From positions 186,001 to 250,000 of the forward strand of contig CP103035.1 in assembly GCA_024752435.1 (NCBI GenBank): a DNA stretch of 64,000 nucleotides. Reading direction: 5' to 3'. Below are positions 1 through 13,038 of this stretch, one piece after another (positions within the stretch are counted from its first letter, which is position 1; the number at the start of each line of letters is the position of its first letter). A program made the translations under genes and the position numbers. A model generated the notes under the pieces. That model was not told the DNA's origin, did not search any database, and saw only the letters and a list, made by a program, of their open reading frames with translations. The stretch comes from Allantophomopsis cytisporea (Eukaryota > Ascomycota > Leotiomycetes > Phacidiales > Phacidiaceae).

Positions 1-178
1 TTTGGCTTTTGTTAACTTCGCCAGTGTTGTCTCTACTGCAAGTCACCAAAGAGTCACAGAACTAAGAAATGGTGTGATAGTTACCTCCCGCTGTCTAATG
101 TTCAACTAACAATCTTTTAGACCAAGAACTGGCAAAAGTTCTCGACTGGCTCAAGAAAAACAAATACTGATTGCACAG

Positions 179-3100
179 GTTCTTGCTTGCCTGCCTAATG
201 ATGGATCATCTCGCTGGCTTTACAAAAGTGAAAAGGCTCCGTCGTGGTCTAACATTATTATTGCCAGACAACCTGCCAGAGGCTGACCAAGCCACCATGG
301 ATCGAATCATGCATCAAGGGAAAGAACGGGCATATCTTGCGCGAAGGATTCTCACGTGGATAATTTGGGCGAAACGGCCGCTTTTCATGGTGGAGTTACA
401 ACACGCCATTGCTGTTGAAATAAATACCTCAGAGCTTGACATCGAGTATCTCGAGAACCCAAATACTATTCTATCAGTTTGTATTGGATTAGTCTCCCTT
501 TCCGAGCTTGACAGTACACTCAATCTCATGCATGTGACTGCCTACGATATTATCAGAACTTACCTCAGCGAATCGACTTTTGACCCTGAGCTCTATATTT
601 CACGAACATTGTTATCCTACTTATCTTATGAGTTACTTGAGAGTGGCGCAAGCATAACTCTACTCAGACTGCAAAATAGTTTGAATACTATGCCGCTGCC
701 GCAATATGCTGCTCACTATCATGGACAACACTTCCGAACCGTCCAGAACGAGCTTGAAGGGGAGATAATTCAGTATTTCCAGCACGATGGCCTTCGAGCG
801 AGTGCGACCCAGATTCTTCATTACCAGCCCAGAAGAGACAAGGAACTTGCGCTTGTATCATTTGAATCACTCCCTAGCGGTCTAGGTTGTTTGAATGTTG
901 CCTCATTCTGGGGTCTAACATCGATCGTCAAACTAGTCTTGAAGGTCACAACGCAAACATCATCTCTTGATTCTTCTGGATGGACAGCTCTTCATAGGGC
1001 GTCATCTATGAATCATCCAGAGGTTGTCACTGAACTGCTGCACAATGGAGCGAATGTTGATGCGGCAGATACCAAAGCATGGACCCCACTGTTCTGGGCG
1101 TTACTAAGGGACACACTGATGTGATGCAGCTTCTCCTTCGATATGGAGCTGACCCCCCTTGGAAAGATTCTGCGAGCTGGACACCGCTACATTGGGCTTA
1201 TTGTAAAGGAAATGTCAATGCTGTTGAGATTCTACTGACCGCCGACACCAAATCGAACCATATTCTGAAGATAAAACGGAATAGGGGATCGCGGATTAGT
1301 ATAAAAGAACTTACTGTCTCGCGGGCTTCACATCTCAAAGAACTCCGGTACAGTCGCCCAGGTATTGTTCCAATGGAGGTATCAGCTGAGGCTGGAGATG
1401 ATGAGATATTCACCACACTACTTCGCCACGCATCAGAAATGAAAGAAAAGAGCTTTTTTAGAGCTGTCGATATGGTCTGGAAGCCAGAGCCACCTGTGTC
1501 GGATTTGTGGCGTGCTATGAATAAATCAGATCGGGTGTATTGGTCCTACGAATTTCCATATCCCGATATTCCCGGAGGGAAAGATTTTCCAAGGAGGCTT
1601 TTAGATCGAGCGATTAAGGATGAAAAACTTCTTATTGTCAAACTTTTGGTTGAGGGTATTGATTTGAAGAAGTCGGCTTGGGATAAGTCCGACAAAACAC
1701 ACCTTCATACCACAGCGTTTTATCGGAACTTTGAAATTGCAAAGTGCTTGGTCGAACACGGATCGGATTTGATGGCTGTAACGTCTCGAGGAGAGACACC
1801 TCTGCGTGTCGCTTGCAAGTTTGGCTTCAAGGAAGTTATTGCATTCCTTGCAACAAGACAGCCAGAAGCACTTGATATTCAGGACATGAATGGTATGAAA
1901 CCGCTGTACTGGCTATTTAAGTATGGGCGATGGAGGATGAAATTGGATCTGGGGGCAAATTACGAGATCGTTAAAGCAATCAGCGGTCTTGGTTCAAGCA
2001 TGATGGCTATCGATAACGAAGGTCAATCAACACTCTATTATCTGGCGCAAAATCTGAAAGATCCGGAAATACTCAGACTGCTTCTTCAAATTGGTCTTGA
2101 TGCAAATAAGAAAGATAATCAGGGGCGTACTCCAATTCGTTTTTTACACGAGTGGGGTTCAAGAGGTACCGGATACAGAACACCTTATGCTCAAAAAGGA
2201 ATTTTTCTGGAAACATTACTTCAGAGCTCGCATCCAGGCTCAGAAAGTCTTGTTTGTAAAGGCAAAAATTGGGACTGGTCATCCTCTGACACCACAATCC
2301 TGGATACACCACTATCCTTGGCGATTCACTCAGCAGATTGGGTTCTAGCCAGCTTACTAATACAAAAAGGCTCAATTATGCGAACGAATCGATCCTTGGT
2401 TGAAATGCTTTATGATGCAGCCTATGACGGTAGTGCTTTGGCGGTTCATCAGCTCCTTCAAGCGGGAGTAGATGTACATGCTGACTTAGATCCAGATTCA
2501 AAGAATAAGCAAAGTCCAATTCTGGTAGCTATTATGGAGAGAACGGTTTACGCTTCAAAAACAGAAGACAAAGAAGAGGAAATCTCAGTATCAGTTCAAG
2601 ACTGGGCCGATGTACAGGGAAACTACATGAAGGTTATAGACTTGCTTATAGATGCCGGCGTGGATATCGAAGCGACGAATGAGAATAATGATACCGTACT
2701 CCAAAAGGCGGTGGAACAATCAAATTTAAGGATTGTTCAAAAGCTTCTAGAAAAGGGAGCCAATCCCTTTGCTGTGAATTCAAAGGGATATGATACAATA
2801 CTAGAAGCTTTTGCTCGAGGTGAGCCACAAGTCTTGGAGTTACTGCTTACTTACATCAAAACAAAACCTTCGTCCCCATCCCATTGGATGATCATTGATC
2901 CAGATTCGAATTTGGGAGACTTGGAACAAATTATTGAGATGTTGTGCGAAAGACTACGAAGTATAAGTGCCCTCGATATCAAAGATTCAGAAGGGCACAC
3001 AATTCTTTCTCGTTCTGCTGCGCACGGCAATGTAGTAGGAGTCAGGAAATTGTTACAGCACGGTGCAGATCTCTCAATTAGTGATGATTGTGGTTGGCTT

Positions 3101-3610
3101 CCACTTCATTTTGCTATCAAGAGCAGTCACGCAGAAATGGTTACTATGATCCTAAGCAATTACGAGCACGATCTAGAACAAGAAGTGTGCAGATATCCTT
3201 GTTTTCCTATTACTTACCCCCGTATCCATGACCAAGAACATACAATAACTTATCGTGCTCTTCATATTGCTGTTATTGAAGCAATATCTTCCTGGGATCG
3301 ACATGGGATCGTTGAAATTCTGCTTAATGCTGGTGCCAAAGTCAACGCTCCAATTAAGGACTGGACAGGGAACATCAAAACAACAATGGATATGTGTTTC
3401 AGCCGGGGCTTGACATTCTCCGGGAGCGATGAAGCACGAGTAAAGACAGCACAACTCCTGCTTGACAGAGGCGCGGACACATCAGGCGTAGCTGATGACT
3501 TCGGACTTGACAATATCTGCGTGTTCAAGGGATATGAGAACTTATGGGAGAGATTGAGGGATAGCATCTCCGTGGAAGATAAAATCCTTGAGATTTCTCC
3601 TCCTTCATAG
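179..3610 (+). pseudogene. NACHT/ankyrin-repeat (fungal NLR-like) gene, 3' part, with frameshift
   Basis: The 5' end lies outside the window. Residues encoded by about 179-840 resemble the winged-helix-like stretch that follows the NACHT ATPase in fungal NACHT-ankyrin proteins (a FLLACLMMDHL segment, then ILTWIIWAKRPL, a VSVCIGLVSL-like strand and LMHVTAYDII). From about 880 onward comes a long run of ankyrin repeats (TALHRASSMNHPEVVTELL, TPLHWAYCKGNVNAVEILL and many more). The frame open to 1124 and the frame open from 1079 to 3610 are one protein. Repeat residues TPLFWA in the first frame must continue as VTKGHTDVMQLLL in the second, a -1 change near 1100-1107, equal to one missing G in GGGCGTT. 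No intron can explain one base. A TGA at 168-170 precedes this part; an acceptor CAG at 176-178 probably removes it. Such proteins act in nonself recognition and regulated cell death in fungi. It is either a real pseudogene or a one-base assembly error. Confidence 0.7.
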
Positions 3611-3805
3611 ACTTTAGCATCAGAAGTTCAATTTCACTACTTACTGATGAGATGTGCTACTCAATGACTTGCTTGTGTCCAATTGGCTGCGACGCCGATG
3701 AGATGGCCACAAATTACAAGCATCGAGTACATACAGCATGAAACTTTGGGATCAACGACTTGAAGTGGTCTGTAACAGCCTCGATATTCCGTAAAATTAC
3801 ACGCC

Positions 3806-5818
3806 CTACTTTCCAAACTGGCTCTTGAAATTATCGATCAAGAATTTCCCCTCAGCAAGTCTGATATCATCCCACTCAACCCAGCTCCCATCCTTTGCAA
3901 TAACCAAATTTTTCCCTACCCCCAGATTCTCATCAACTACAAACGATGGCCACTCCGTCGCACTCTCAATACCATTAGCATTAGGGTCCAACTCTGTAAT
4001 AAACCCCACCCAGCTTTTCGACATCAGCTTAGCGATAGGAATAGTGGCATTAGCGATAGGGTTTCCATCGTAGCCTAGCCCAGCTTCATTGTCGAATACG
4101 AACGCTACCTCCTGAAAGTGTGTGCTACCAACAGAGGCTGAAGAGGTGGGAACAAGGATATCAAAGCGGTACGTATAGACTGTTGTGTTTGTAGCAGCCC
4201 ATGAGAGTGCGGAGAGGCGTCGGGGCGCGATGACAGCTATGTCTCCGTAAACGGCGGCGACGCGCTTCCACTGAACGGTTTTAGCTAACATTCAACTCTG
4301 AAGGTACAAAGATGCAGGATGTGGTTTGAATATGGATTTTAGACTTCAGGATAATATGAAATAGGCGCGCGCATTAGGTCGTGGGATTTAGGGGTTAAGA
4401 TAACGTACTTGTGATCCTTCGAAGTTTTCAGGTCCGGAGTAATTGGCTGGACCTGGAATTCCTGCTGCTGGAATATTGGGGTAGAGGATTTCAAGTGTAG
4501 CAACGGTTGCGTTGTCCATGCCATTTGAAGCTAAGGCTTCTGCAAATTCGGCGTCGGTGTTGACGCCAGTACCATTTGGCCCAAAGCCTGTGATTCAATT
4601 AATATGTGATAGCTTCAGACACTCATAGCCAATAAATCCAAATGTTTTGGAGTAGGTCTATCTTACCAGAACCAAACGCAGTACCCTCATCAGTGTTTGT
4701 ACCAATCAATAGCGGCACTCGAGCAAATTCTCCTGCAGCAAGCTGATCCGACGGAAACTTCTGGATGAAATCGCCGTCGATAATAGGGTCAAATGGTGAA
4801 AGCGTGGTTGAGGTTCCATTTATGCCGTTGTTAATAATCTCAGTAGATAGAGACCGGAGACACTTGATATCCGCACAGCCAGTACGGTTCAGAAGGGTAT
4901 CATAGGAAGTCTGTTGAGCTTGAGTAGAATTAAAGGCTCCAGCAGCCGCGTAATTGAACCACACTGCAGGCCCACCAGATTCAGCAATAGCCGCGCGAAA
5001 AAGACTATCAAGAAATCAGTCAGTAAATCATAGATTGACTGGGTTCTCAAAAGTATTACCCATCATCCCGTCCTCCGTAGGCTAACAAGTGTGCTCCTAC
5101 AGATTGTCCTCCTGCAGACTCTCCCCAGATAGTAACCTTACTTGGATCACCTCCAAATGCAGCAATATTCTCCTGAATCCAATGGAGACTCAACCGCTGA
5201 TCCTTAAAGCCGATGTTCGCGATGCCATCCTTCAACGCTTCCTGAGACCCTAAGAATCCCCAGGCTGAGAGACGATATTGGATACTGACAGCTACTATAG
5301 GCTGCTCGATCTCCACGCTGTTTTTCACAATGAAAGAGAGATTGTAGCGCTTATCAACCGTAGACCCTTCATAAAGACCCCCGCCATGGATCCATACTGC
5401 CACAGGGAGTGTAGCATTTTCTGGAATGCCAGCGGGGCGGATCACATTTAGGTAGAGACAGTCTTCACTTGGCGTTATTCCCCAGTTATCAGAGCCATAG
5501 CCATAACAGGAGGGAGGATATTCGGTTGCATCATAGGTAGAATTAAAGGTAGAGTTGATAGACTGGGGATTTTGGAAGCGAAGTTCTCCAACTGGTGGCT
5601 ATCATTCATTAGTTAATATCCTGCAATATATAAGAGTCTCATACCTGAGCATAGGGAACTCCCAAAAAGAATTCCTGATCATAAGTAGAGCTATAGACTC
5701 CTTTCAATGTTCCATTTTTCACAGTCACGGACGTATCACTCTTATGATGTTCACGTTTGCTGACATAGTCGCAAGTCACGGAAGTCGCGAGTAGAATACT
5801 GGTCCAAAGAGATTTCAT
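3806..5818 (-). CDS. Secreted type-B carboxylesterase/lipase
   Basis: Five exons: 5818-5645, 5598-5060, 5004-4667, 4587-4409 and 4270-3806, giving 564 residues, normal for fungal type-B carboxylesterases. The protein starts with a signal peptide (MKSLWTSILLATSVTC). It then shows the family landmarks in order: FFLGVPYA, PVGELRF, SEDCLYLNV, an oxyanion-hole WIHGGG, the nucleophile elbow GESAGG (Ser about 219), TNTDEG (acid Glu about 344) and THFQEVAFVF (His about 461). The triad is complete, so an active esterase acting on extracellular esters or lipids is expected; the substrate cannot be read from sequence. The last acceptor was placed at GTTCAG before WKRVAAVYGD because an upstream TAG acceptor would break phase. 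It converges on the ankyrin gene with about 195 bp between stops. Confidence 0.9.
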
Positions 5819-7070
5819 CTTTACAGACGACGAGCAGAGCTGGCTGGAAACTGTAGTAAGTCATTGCTATAAGACGGGCATCCGTAGCTTTTATATAGTA
5901 GAAGCAAGTCGCTGCTTTGTAACAATGTCAAGGACCTGAGGTGGGGTATACCATTATTCACTTTAATCCATGGACTAGCTAGTTATCTTAACTAGGAAAA
6001 CAAGCCATAATTTCAACCAACTGAAGTAACAATCTATCCTTCACATCCTCCTCCGTTCTTCGAGCAAATTGGCTTATCTTTTTCTGTGGCTCACGATTAT
6101 ATTCGGAGCACCGAGATATGGTTTGTTATTACACCGACTATACCATAATCCACTTAAAAGGTGCGATCCTTGCCAAGACGAAATGAAAGAAGGGCCAATG
6201 ATATTCAAAACTAATGTGTGTATTTGTGGATTTGTCATTGAGTTTTGAGGACAAGCTCATAATCATTAGGTCACGATTACGGAGTTCAAGGTATCCCTGA
6301 CCATGAAACTTGGATGGCAGTTGGCAATTCCCCGCATTTTTTGGCCGTGGGTTAACAAGGATAATGACATATCTATACATAAGGGGTCTAGTAGGCGTAT
6401 CAATATGGCATTCAACTCCGCTGCCTCTTTCCCCGCAATCCATTGTCCGAGATAAATGTATATTCCCGTGAAAGCAAGCTTATGCACTGCAATTCGTGAT
6501 CGATGAGCCACGTTTCTATACACTCTGCAGTGTGATGTATATGCAATTTTAGGGAAATGCAGACTATTTACTCATAAAACCACCTCACAGACGGAGTCCA
6601 ATTACGACAGGATTAAGAGGCCACTTCAAATTGTTTAGGTATGTCGACTTCACATATTTAACCCTTTAAGAGTCAATCCATTCATTTAGTTATGTCAAGC
6701 CGAACCATTTGTATGTGGAGACCGTGAACCCATACCATCATCATTATCGTCTCCGAACACGAGTTTTCTTACACATGGGAAGAGATCAACTGCCAAATTG
6801 ATCCACTACCAGGTGTCCGATCGTTGTAGTTATACGTAAATGAAAGGGAAGGTAGAAACGCTGCTACAGCATCGCAATGTACGAATGTAGTCAATTATTC
6901 TCGTCATATTTGACATTTCCATTGTTGTTCTGTGTACAACATGCTTCCTGGTTCTCGTTTTTATTTCATTTCGACGCTTCACTGTTTGCAAAATCTCATG
7001 AGAACTCAATAAAGCTTGTTCAAATCAATGGAAGAACATAAGTAAATTATATGTTCACTTCTAGACCTAT
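5819..7070. other. Intergenic, 1.25 kb
   Basis: This is the upstream region of the carboxylesterase and the downstream region of SEC5. Reading frames here are short and overlapping, with no recognisable domain. No RNA gene or repeat was seen. Confidence 0.5.
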
Positions 7071-10000
7071 CTAAACCCCCGATCCCACCGTCGTGGCTAT
7101 AGAATTCGCGATACTTCTATCCCGTCTAATCTTCTTGAAGCAGGCGAACTCGCTCCTCGCACCCTCACGTAGGCGTTTAAGCACAGCCCTCATCTCGGGC
7201 AACTCGCCTTGGAGCTGCGCACGCGCCGCATTATCAGTGCCTTGATCTAGAGTCTGATATATCTGGCTTTGACACTCAGACGCGCGGTCAGTGGTGTACT
7301 GGGAGAGCGTCTGAGCGACAAATTCGACGTCGAGGGTAGCTTGCATGAGGGCAGCGAGCGAGTAGCGCTGGCGCAGCTTGAAGGCGTCAAGAAGCTCTTT
7401 GGAGGCTTGTTCGAGGAGGTATGAGAGGACCTGAGAGGTGAGTGACGAAGCTGTTGTGGAGACTTGGCTGTGGACTAGCACAAGGGAGAGGAGGGCTTCG
7501 TAGACGTAAGCGCGCACTTCTTTCGGTCGAGTAGATGCTGGTGGCTCCCAATCCGGTGAAAGAATCCCTGTGTGGATCGTGCTGTGTAGCTTCTCCGCAG
7601 CTGGGCGGGTGTAGGACTGGAAGAGACGTGCATCGATTTGACCAAGTACATCACGGATGGTCTTGGTTTCGTCCGTCAGCTTTACAGAGAAAGCGTTCTC
7701 GAACTGTGTCGTCAGATTTGGCACGATGTCAGTGCGGAGAGCCTGGAGGTTGCTAAGAGTCAGGAGCATGCGAACATTCTACAGTGTGTTAGTCTGATTC
7801 CTACAAGAGTTTGAATCATGCTTACTCTATCACTGGCATTGACGGTTCCTGCACCAGTAGTTGTGGTATCTGAAACTGCTGCTGGGTTTGCCAGTCCATC
7901 AATATCAGTAGTCCAATCATCATCAGTCTTCTTGATCGATCTCTCAGCATTCTCCACCATACCACTCAAAGCTTTGTATAGCGTGGTCACAAATTGACTT
8001 CGGACCATCTGCAATAGTTTAGCTGGAGGAGGAAGTAGAACATCTTCTGAGCCTGGCTTCATCATGGCATCGGATACATATAGAATCTTCTGCATGCCAG
8101 AAAGAACAGCACTCTCAAAGTTCATGAAGCTATTTGGCATCCTCGTAAGATCTTTCTTTTCAGGAGAGCGTCGCCAATCTTCCAGGACTTTGATATTCTC
8201 CGCATCTTTGTTCCATGCTGCACATATAGCTGTGACACATCGCTCCCTAGCGCCACCGACGAGAGCTCGCAAACGTTCCAAAGCCTGTCCATCGCCACTA
8301 ATAACAGGTGCAACTGAAGCCATCTCGCTAGCACCCGAACCTAAAAGAGCCAACAATCTCGATAGGTAATGTACAGCACTGAGAGAATTAGACCACGGTG
8401 GCCAGAAAGCAAACTTCTCCCATGCTTCACCACGACGTGGAGATGGAGGGGGCAAGTTGCTCGCATCGTAAATGAATCGAGGATCACGCAAGCCTGTAGG
8501 TGTGTGGGTCCCAGGCATTGGGCTTGCTGGTGTACTAGGAACCGGTGAGAATATAGCAGAAATGTCTTCAGGGGGTGGATCTGAGAAGAAAGTGTAAACA
8601 CATTCCCTTATCATATCAACCAGTTCAACGGTGCCTCTCTTCAACTCCAAAGTCTGTTCCCCCGTGAGCCTGTGATGTTTCCGACTCTCGCCGTTCAGGC
8701 CAACAGGCAAAGTTTTCTGGGGTTTCCCCTCAAGGAAGCCTTGAATCGTTTGCCAGAATTCCAAAACTTCTCCAAGTAGACCTTGTGAAGATAGCGTATT
8801 ATTCAGGAAAGTCTGCATCTTCTCCCAAAGCTCGGTGACCTCTGCAGAATCGAGTGAAACAGTTTGATCACTAGAACTATGTCTCTCCAGAGATCGTAGA
8901 TGCGACACTACGACTTGAGCTGTAGGCTTCTCTCCACTTCCTAGTCGTCGCCGTAAAACTTCAATCTCAACCCTTGCGCGCTCGGAACTGAATGATATCT
9001 TGTTCTTCAGAGCCTCGTATCTGCTCAGCAGCCATATCCAAATCGGATTCTCTTCGACTCCGAGCTCCAGTAGTATACTGATCATTTCCATATGTTGTTC
9101 TGTAGCCGTACTCCCATTCGCCTTGAAATTGCTGTTAGACACAGCTGATAGACGCTTCCAAACATCTCGCTTGAATTCCTCCAACTGTTCTTGAACATCG
9201 TGCCACATACGTGCAGCCACGATTATCTGCTGTATTTGCGAGTCGGTTGGAAGTGCCTTCGTAATTGAAATTGTATCTCCTAGCTTACGTGCGTCATCAG
9301 CAAACCGCTTTGCCCTCGTGTACTCCTCTACCAATGTTTCATAGTCCCGTCTTTTGATGCTGTCGGCAATGGCGCCCCCAATCTCGTAATATTCCTTGTA
9401 CCGCTCAACAGAAGTGGCCACAACTTTCAAGGTCTCTTCCTTATCCCTTCCACCCAGAGCAGGTCCCCACACCTCTTCCGCCTTTGCTGATACGTCCAAG
9501 AGAGGAATTTTGATGCCCAGAATGCCATACTCACTTTCCTTAGCTAATGCATTCTTTTTCTTGGCTGGACTCGCCGTAGGCGACGTCGAAAGTGTCGTAT
9601 TAATGGCGCTTCCTCCACTGCTGCCTCGGGGATTCATACTACCTTTGCTTGTATGCCGCGAATGCCTGCGCTGGTCGCGAGGGGACGGAGGTGTGGGTTC
9701 CTGGCCTTGGTTCTTCATTTCCATGTACACATTGTCGATTGTAGACTTTGCACGAACGAAACGTTCGAAGTTCGATTCGACAAGCACTTTCAATGAGGCG
9801 GACTTTTGGTCGATGGATCGAGAGAGTATATCGAGACCCTGCAGGAGATCTTCGGTAGATGCGCCAGCATGTACCTGGGACAGGAACATAGCTGGAGAGA
9901 AGGTAGTAGATGAAAGTAGAAACCTATTGCCTACGATGCGAAATATCAGCTACTATGCCCCTGAAGACGATCGATCAGGGTACTCACGCAGTCGAGTGTC

Positions 10001-10330
10001 ATCTTGTACCGGGAGACCTTGCTGCCTCAATATTCTTACAACACTGTCTGCTGACCCAAGAGGATCTGGTTCATCCCTTTGAACTAGGTTCTCCGTGCCA
10101 TCCCCAGACCGCTGGGTTCCAGGTATCAAGCTCCTACGATCGCTCGTGGCACGTTCCAAGGCTGTATATCTGGACTTTGATCTGCGCAGACCTGTCTTCG
10201 TAGGGGATTTGAGGTTTGAGGTATCTTCTTCATCTGAAGCGTCACTCAAATCCTTTTCTGCAGGCCATTCATCTGGAAATGCTGTCGCAAGTTGGTAGTG
10301 CTCAAGCACCATGCGCTCATAATCCGCCAT
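7071..10330 (-). CDS. SEC5: Exocyst complex component Sec5
   Basis: Three exons: 10330-9988, 9930-7826 and 7778-7071, giving 1,051 residues. Introns are 57 and 47 bases. Sec5 is a subunit of the octameric exocyst, which tethers secretory vesicles to the plasma membrane at growth sites. The N-terminus MADYERMVLEHYQLATAFP and the region around FLSQVHAGASTEDLLQGLDIL and NFERFVRAKSTIDNVY match fungal Sec5, and the helical C-terminus continues across the second junction (SDRNVRMLLTLSNLQALR). Low-complexity Ser/Pro/Thr stretches lie in the N-terminal third and mid-protein, as usual for fungal orthologues. It is divergent from IDH2 and shares a 430 bp upstream region. No catalytic residues are expected. 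Identification rests on recalled family similarity. Confidence 0.88.
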
Positions 10331-10760
10331 GTTACCTGCTGGTTAGATGCCCTATGATCTCCGCTCTTTTCGTGTAATAGGACTTGTTGTCAGCTGCGCG
10401 AGCTCTTTCTATGATGCTTCCATTGACATTTCAAGATTCGGATTGTAAAAGCGTTCTGTTGAAGTTGGGATTGGATTGATATCAGAGTGTATTCCTGCAG
10501 GGGTCTTCTATGTGTTCACTCATCCCCAGACAAGCGGAAGGGTACAGCTCCACTGCTTTCATGTTCACGGCTATCACTGACATACATGCGCCCGCGCACC
10601 CGCAGGTTGCCGAGCGCAGCGCCGATATCTCGCTTGTTTCTCTAAAGGTCTTTCCTCCGCTCCGATGTATACTCGTGCTCGTCCAGCCGCCCATCCAACT
10701 CTACTCCTCAATCCCTTCAGTATCTCATACCATTGTGTCCGGGCTACTGCATAATTCACA
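10331..10760. promoter_or_regulatory. Divergent promoter SEC5/IDH2
   Basis: A 430 bp region between the start codons of the two divergent genes. It contains an inverted CCAAT box (ATTGG at 10470-10474) and GC-rich tracts around 10585-10625. No TATA-like element was clear. The promoter role is inferred from gene orientation. Confidence 0.5.
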
Positions 10761-12219
10761 ATGCTAGCTGTTCGCTCTTTCGCTGCGCCAGCCAGGCGCC
10801 AGGCTTTCCAGACTGCCCGTACTACCCGCACCTGGATCTCAGTGGTAAGGAAGCTCTGTGTTGTGTAAAAGACGGGGGGTGTATGCAGCTCAAACTCAAT
10901 TGCTAATACATCATCTTTACAGTCACAGCGCGGTTATGCTACTGCTAAGGATCAGGTCGCCAAGTTCACTGGACAGAAGGATACCGATGTAAGCGCTTCC
11001 ACAATCCGACAATGCAACACGGGGCTTCGACGAGTTCGAAAATCTAAGGAGCAACCAATTGAGTGGGGGAGGGGAATGCAAAGATGGTACAAGTGCTGAT
11101 AATACATTGAAGGGCCTCTACACTGTTTCCTTGATCGAGGGAGATGGTATCGGACCAGAGATCTCCCAATCCGTCAAGGATATCTTCGCCGCTGCTAAGG
11201 TACAATCGATGAGACCCACAACCTCAAGTGAATACTAACATTTCCGTAGGCCCCAATCAAGTGGGAGCCAGTTGATGTCACTCCTCAGCTCATTGATGGA
11301 AAGACCTCCATCCCAGCTGAGACCATCACCAGCATTGAGCGTAACAAGGTCGCCCTTAAGGGGCCACTTGCTGTACGTATAGATAAGCCTCTTCAGTGAA
11401 AGTCGACACCGAGTCTAATGATTATAGACACCAATTGGAAAAGGACATGTTTCTCTCAACCTTACCCTCCGTCGTACCTTCAACCTTTTCGCCAACGTCA
11501 GACCTTGCAGATCTATCGCCGGCTACAAGACCCCATACGACAACGTCGACACCGTCTTGATCAGAGAGAACACCGAGGGAGAATACTCCGGCATTGAGCA
11601 CACTGTTGTTGATGGTGTCGTTCAGTCCATTAAGCTTATCACCAGAGATGCTTCCGAGCGTGTCCTTCGATTCGCTTTCCAGTACGCCGAGGACATTGGC
11701 AAGCTCAAGGTCCGCGCTGTTCACAAGGCCACTATCATGAAGATGTCCGATGGTCTCTTCCTCAACACCGCCAACGAGATCTCCAAGCAGTTCCCAAAGG
11801 TCGAGTTCGACTCTGAGCTTCTCGATAACGCTTGCTTGAAGATTACCACCGACCCAACTCCATACAACGACAAGGTCATGGTCATGCCTAACCTTTACGG
11901 TGACATTCTTTCCGACATGTGCGCTGGTCTCATTGGTGGTCTTGGTCTTACCCCATCCGGTAACATCGGTGATGAGTGCTCTATCTTCGAGGCTGTCCAC
12001 GGTTCCGCTCCAGACATTGCCGGTATGGGTCTTGCCAACCCAACTGCTCTCCTCCTCTCCTCCATCATGATGTTGAGACATATGGGATTGAACGACCACG
12101 CCCTTAGAATCGAGACTGCTATCTTTGACACCTTGGCTGAGGGCAAGGCTTTGACCGGTGATTTGGGAGGAAAGGCTAAGACTCACGAGTATGCCGCTGC
12201 TATCATTAGCCGTTTGTAA
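10761..12219 (+). CDS. IDH2: Isocitrate dehydrogenase [NAD], subunit 2, mitochondrial
   Basis: Five exons: 10761-10844, 10923-10988, 11113-11199, 11250-11372 and 11428-12219, giving 383 residues. It oxidises isocitrate to 2-oxoglutarate in the TCA cycle as the catalytic subunit of the NAD-dependent hetero-oligomer. The N-terminus is rich in Arg, Ala and Thr with no acidic residues, a good mitochondrial presequence. Landmarks: LIEGDGIGPEIS, LKGPLATPIGKGHVSLNLTLRR, GYKTPYDNVDTVLIRENTEGEYSG, MPNLYGDILSDMCAGLIGGLG and FEAVHGSAPDIAG. The YANVRPC-like segment (FANVRPCRSIAGYK) and LNLTLRR point to the Idh2 rather than the Idh1 subunit. The coding region favours C-ending and a few preferred codons, as expected for a highly expressed gene. 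A 287-codon antisense frame over the last exon is a by-product of that bias. Confidence 0.95.
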
Positions 12220-13038
12220 ACATATACCCTTGGGGGCTGGCTGGGTGTTGTAGAACTGTACATTGAAGCACGAACAACTTTGCATATGACCCTAGTTTCA
12301 ACTGCTAAGGATTATATCCTTATGAACGTGATTTCCAAATGGTGAGACTCATGCAAAGTGTATTTTTTCTACAACTATAGCGACCCTTGCATAGCCGATG
12401 AAAGTCTGGGCTGGTCATAGCCCATGGCCAAAGCACTGAATGTCAAGATGGTAGCTTTGACTGCTGAACCTCAAGAAACAATAAACTTTTCACACTGATT
12501 CGATGGATACTTTTCTAAACTTGTACTATGACTTGATTATGAGCGAATTGAGAGTATTTATGCGAAATTTCAAGTCCAAATAATGCCAACCCCCACCCCT
12601 GTAGGAAGTTCGTAGCTGTGATGGAACTCCCTCGTCTTGACGGTGTGTGGTTGCGTTCGGCTGTAGCCCACGTGCTACCAAAGACTGAGCTGAGACGTCA
12701 AAAGGGCGAGTACGGCATTCTATCATAACGACGTCCACTGCACTCCCACTTCAACTAACACAGCATTTCCCCTCATCTAATGCATTAATCTAATCCCCCC
12801 TTGCAACTTCCAAGGTCTTCGTAGATCATCGAGTAGTTCTCATATTCAACAGTCCGAATACTGCTCGAACGCCGGACCCAAAGTCGACTACAGATCTTGT
12901 TCGAGGGGTCGAGTCGGAGGCTACTTTCATTACCAGCGGCTTTGACGGGGTAGAGGACATCCATGAACACCACCTATCCCTGATATTAGTACCGCATTCC
13001 AATAATATCGCATCATACTCCATCGTGAGTTGAGCAAT
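12220..13038. other. Intergenic, 0.8 kb
   Basis: 3' flank of IDH2 and upstream region of the phytase-like gene, which are in tandem. Only short frames occur. A few T- and C-rich tracts (for example 12760-12800) precede the downstream start. No RNA gene or repeat was seen. Confidence 0.5.

Noticed and set aside
11422..12285. 287-codon open frame on the minus strand over IDH2
   Set aside because: It is antisense to the conserved IDH2 exon; its Gly/Val/Ser-rich translation has no domain and results from the codon bias of the real gene.
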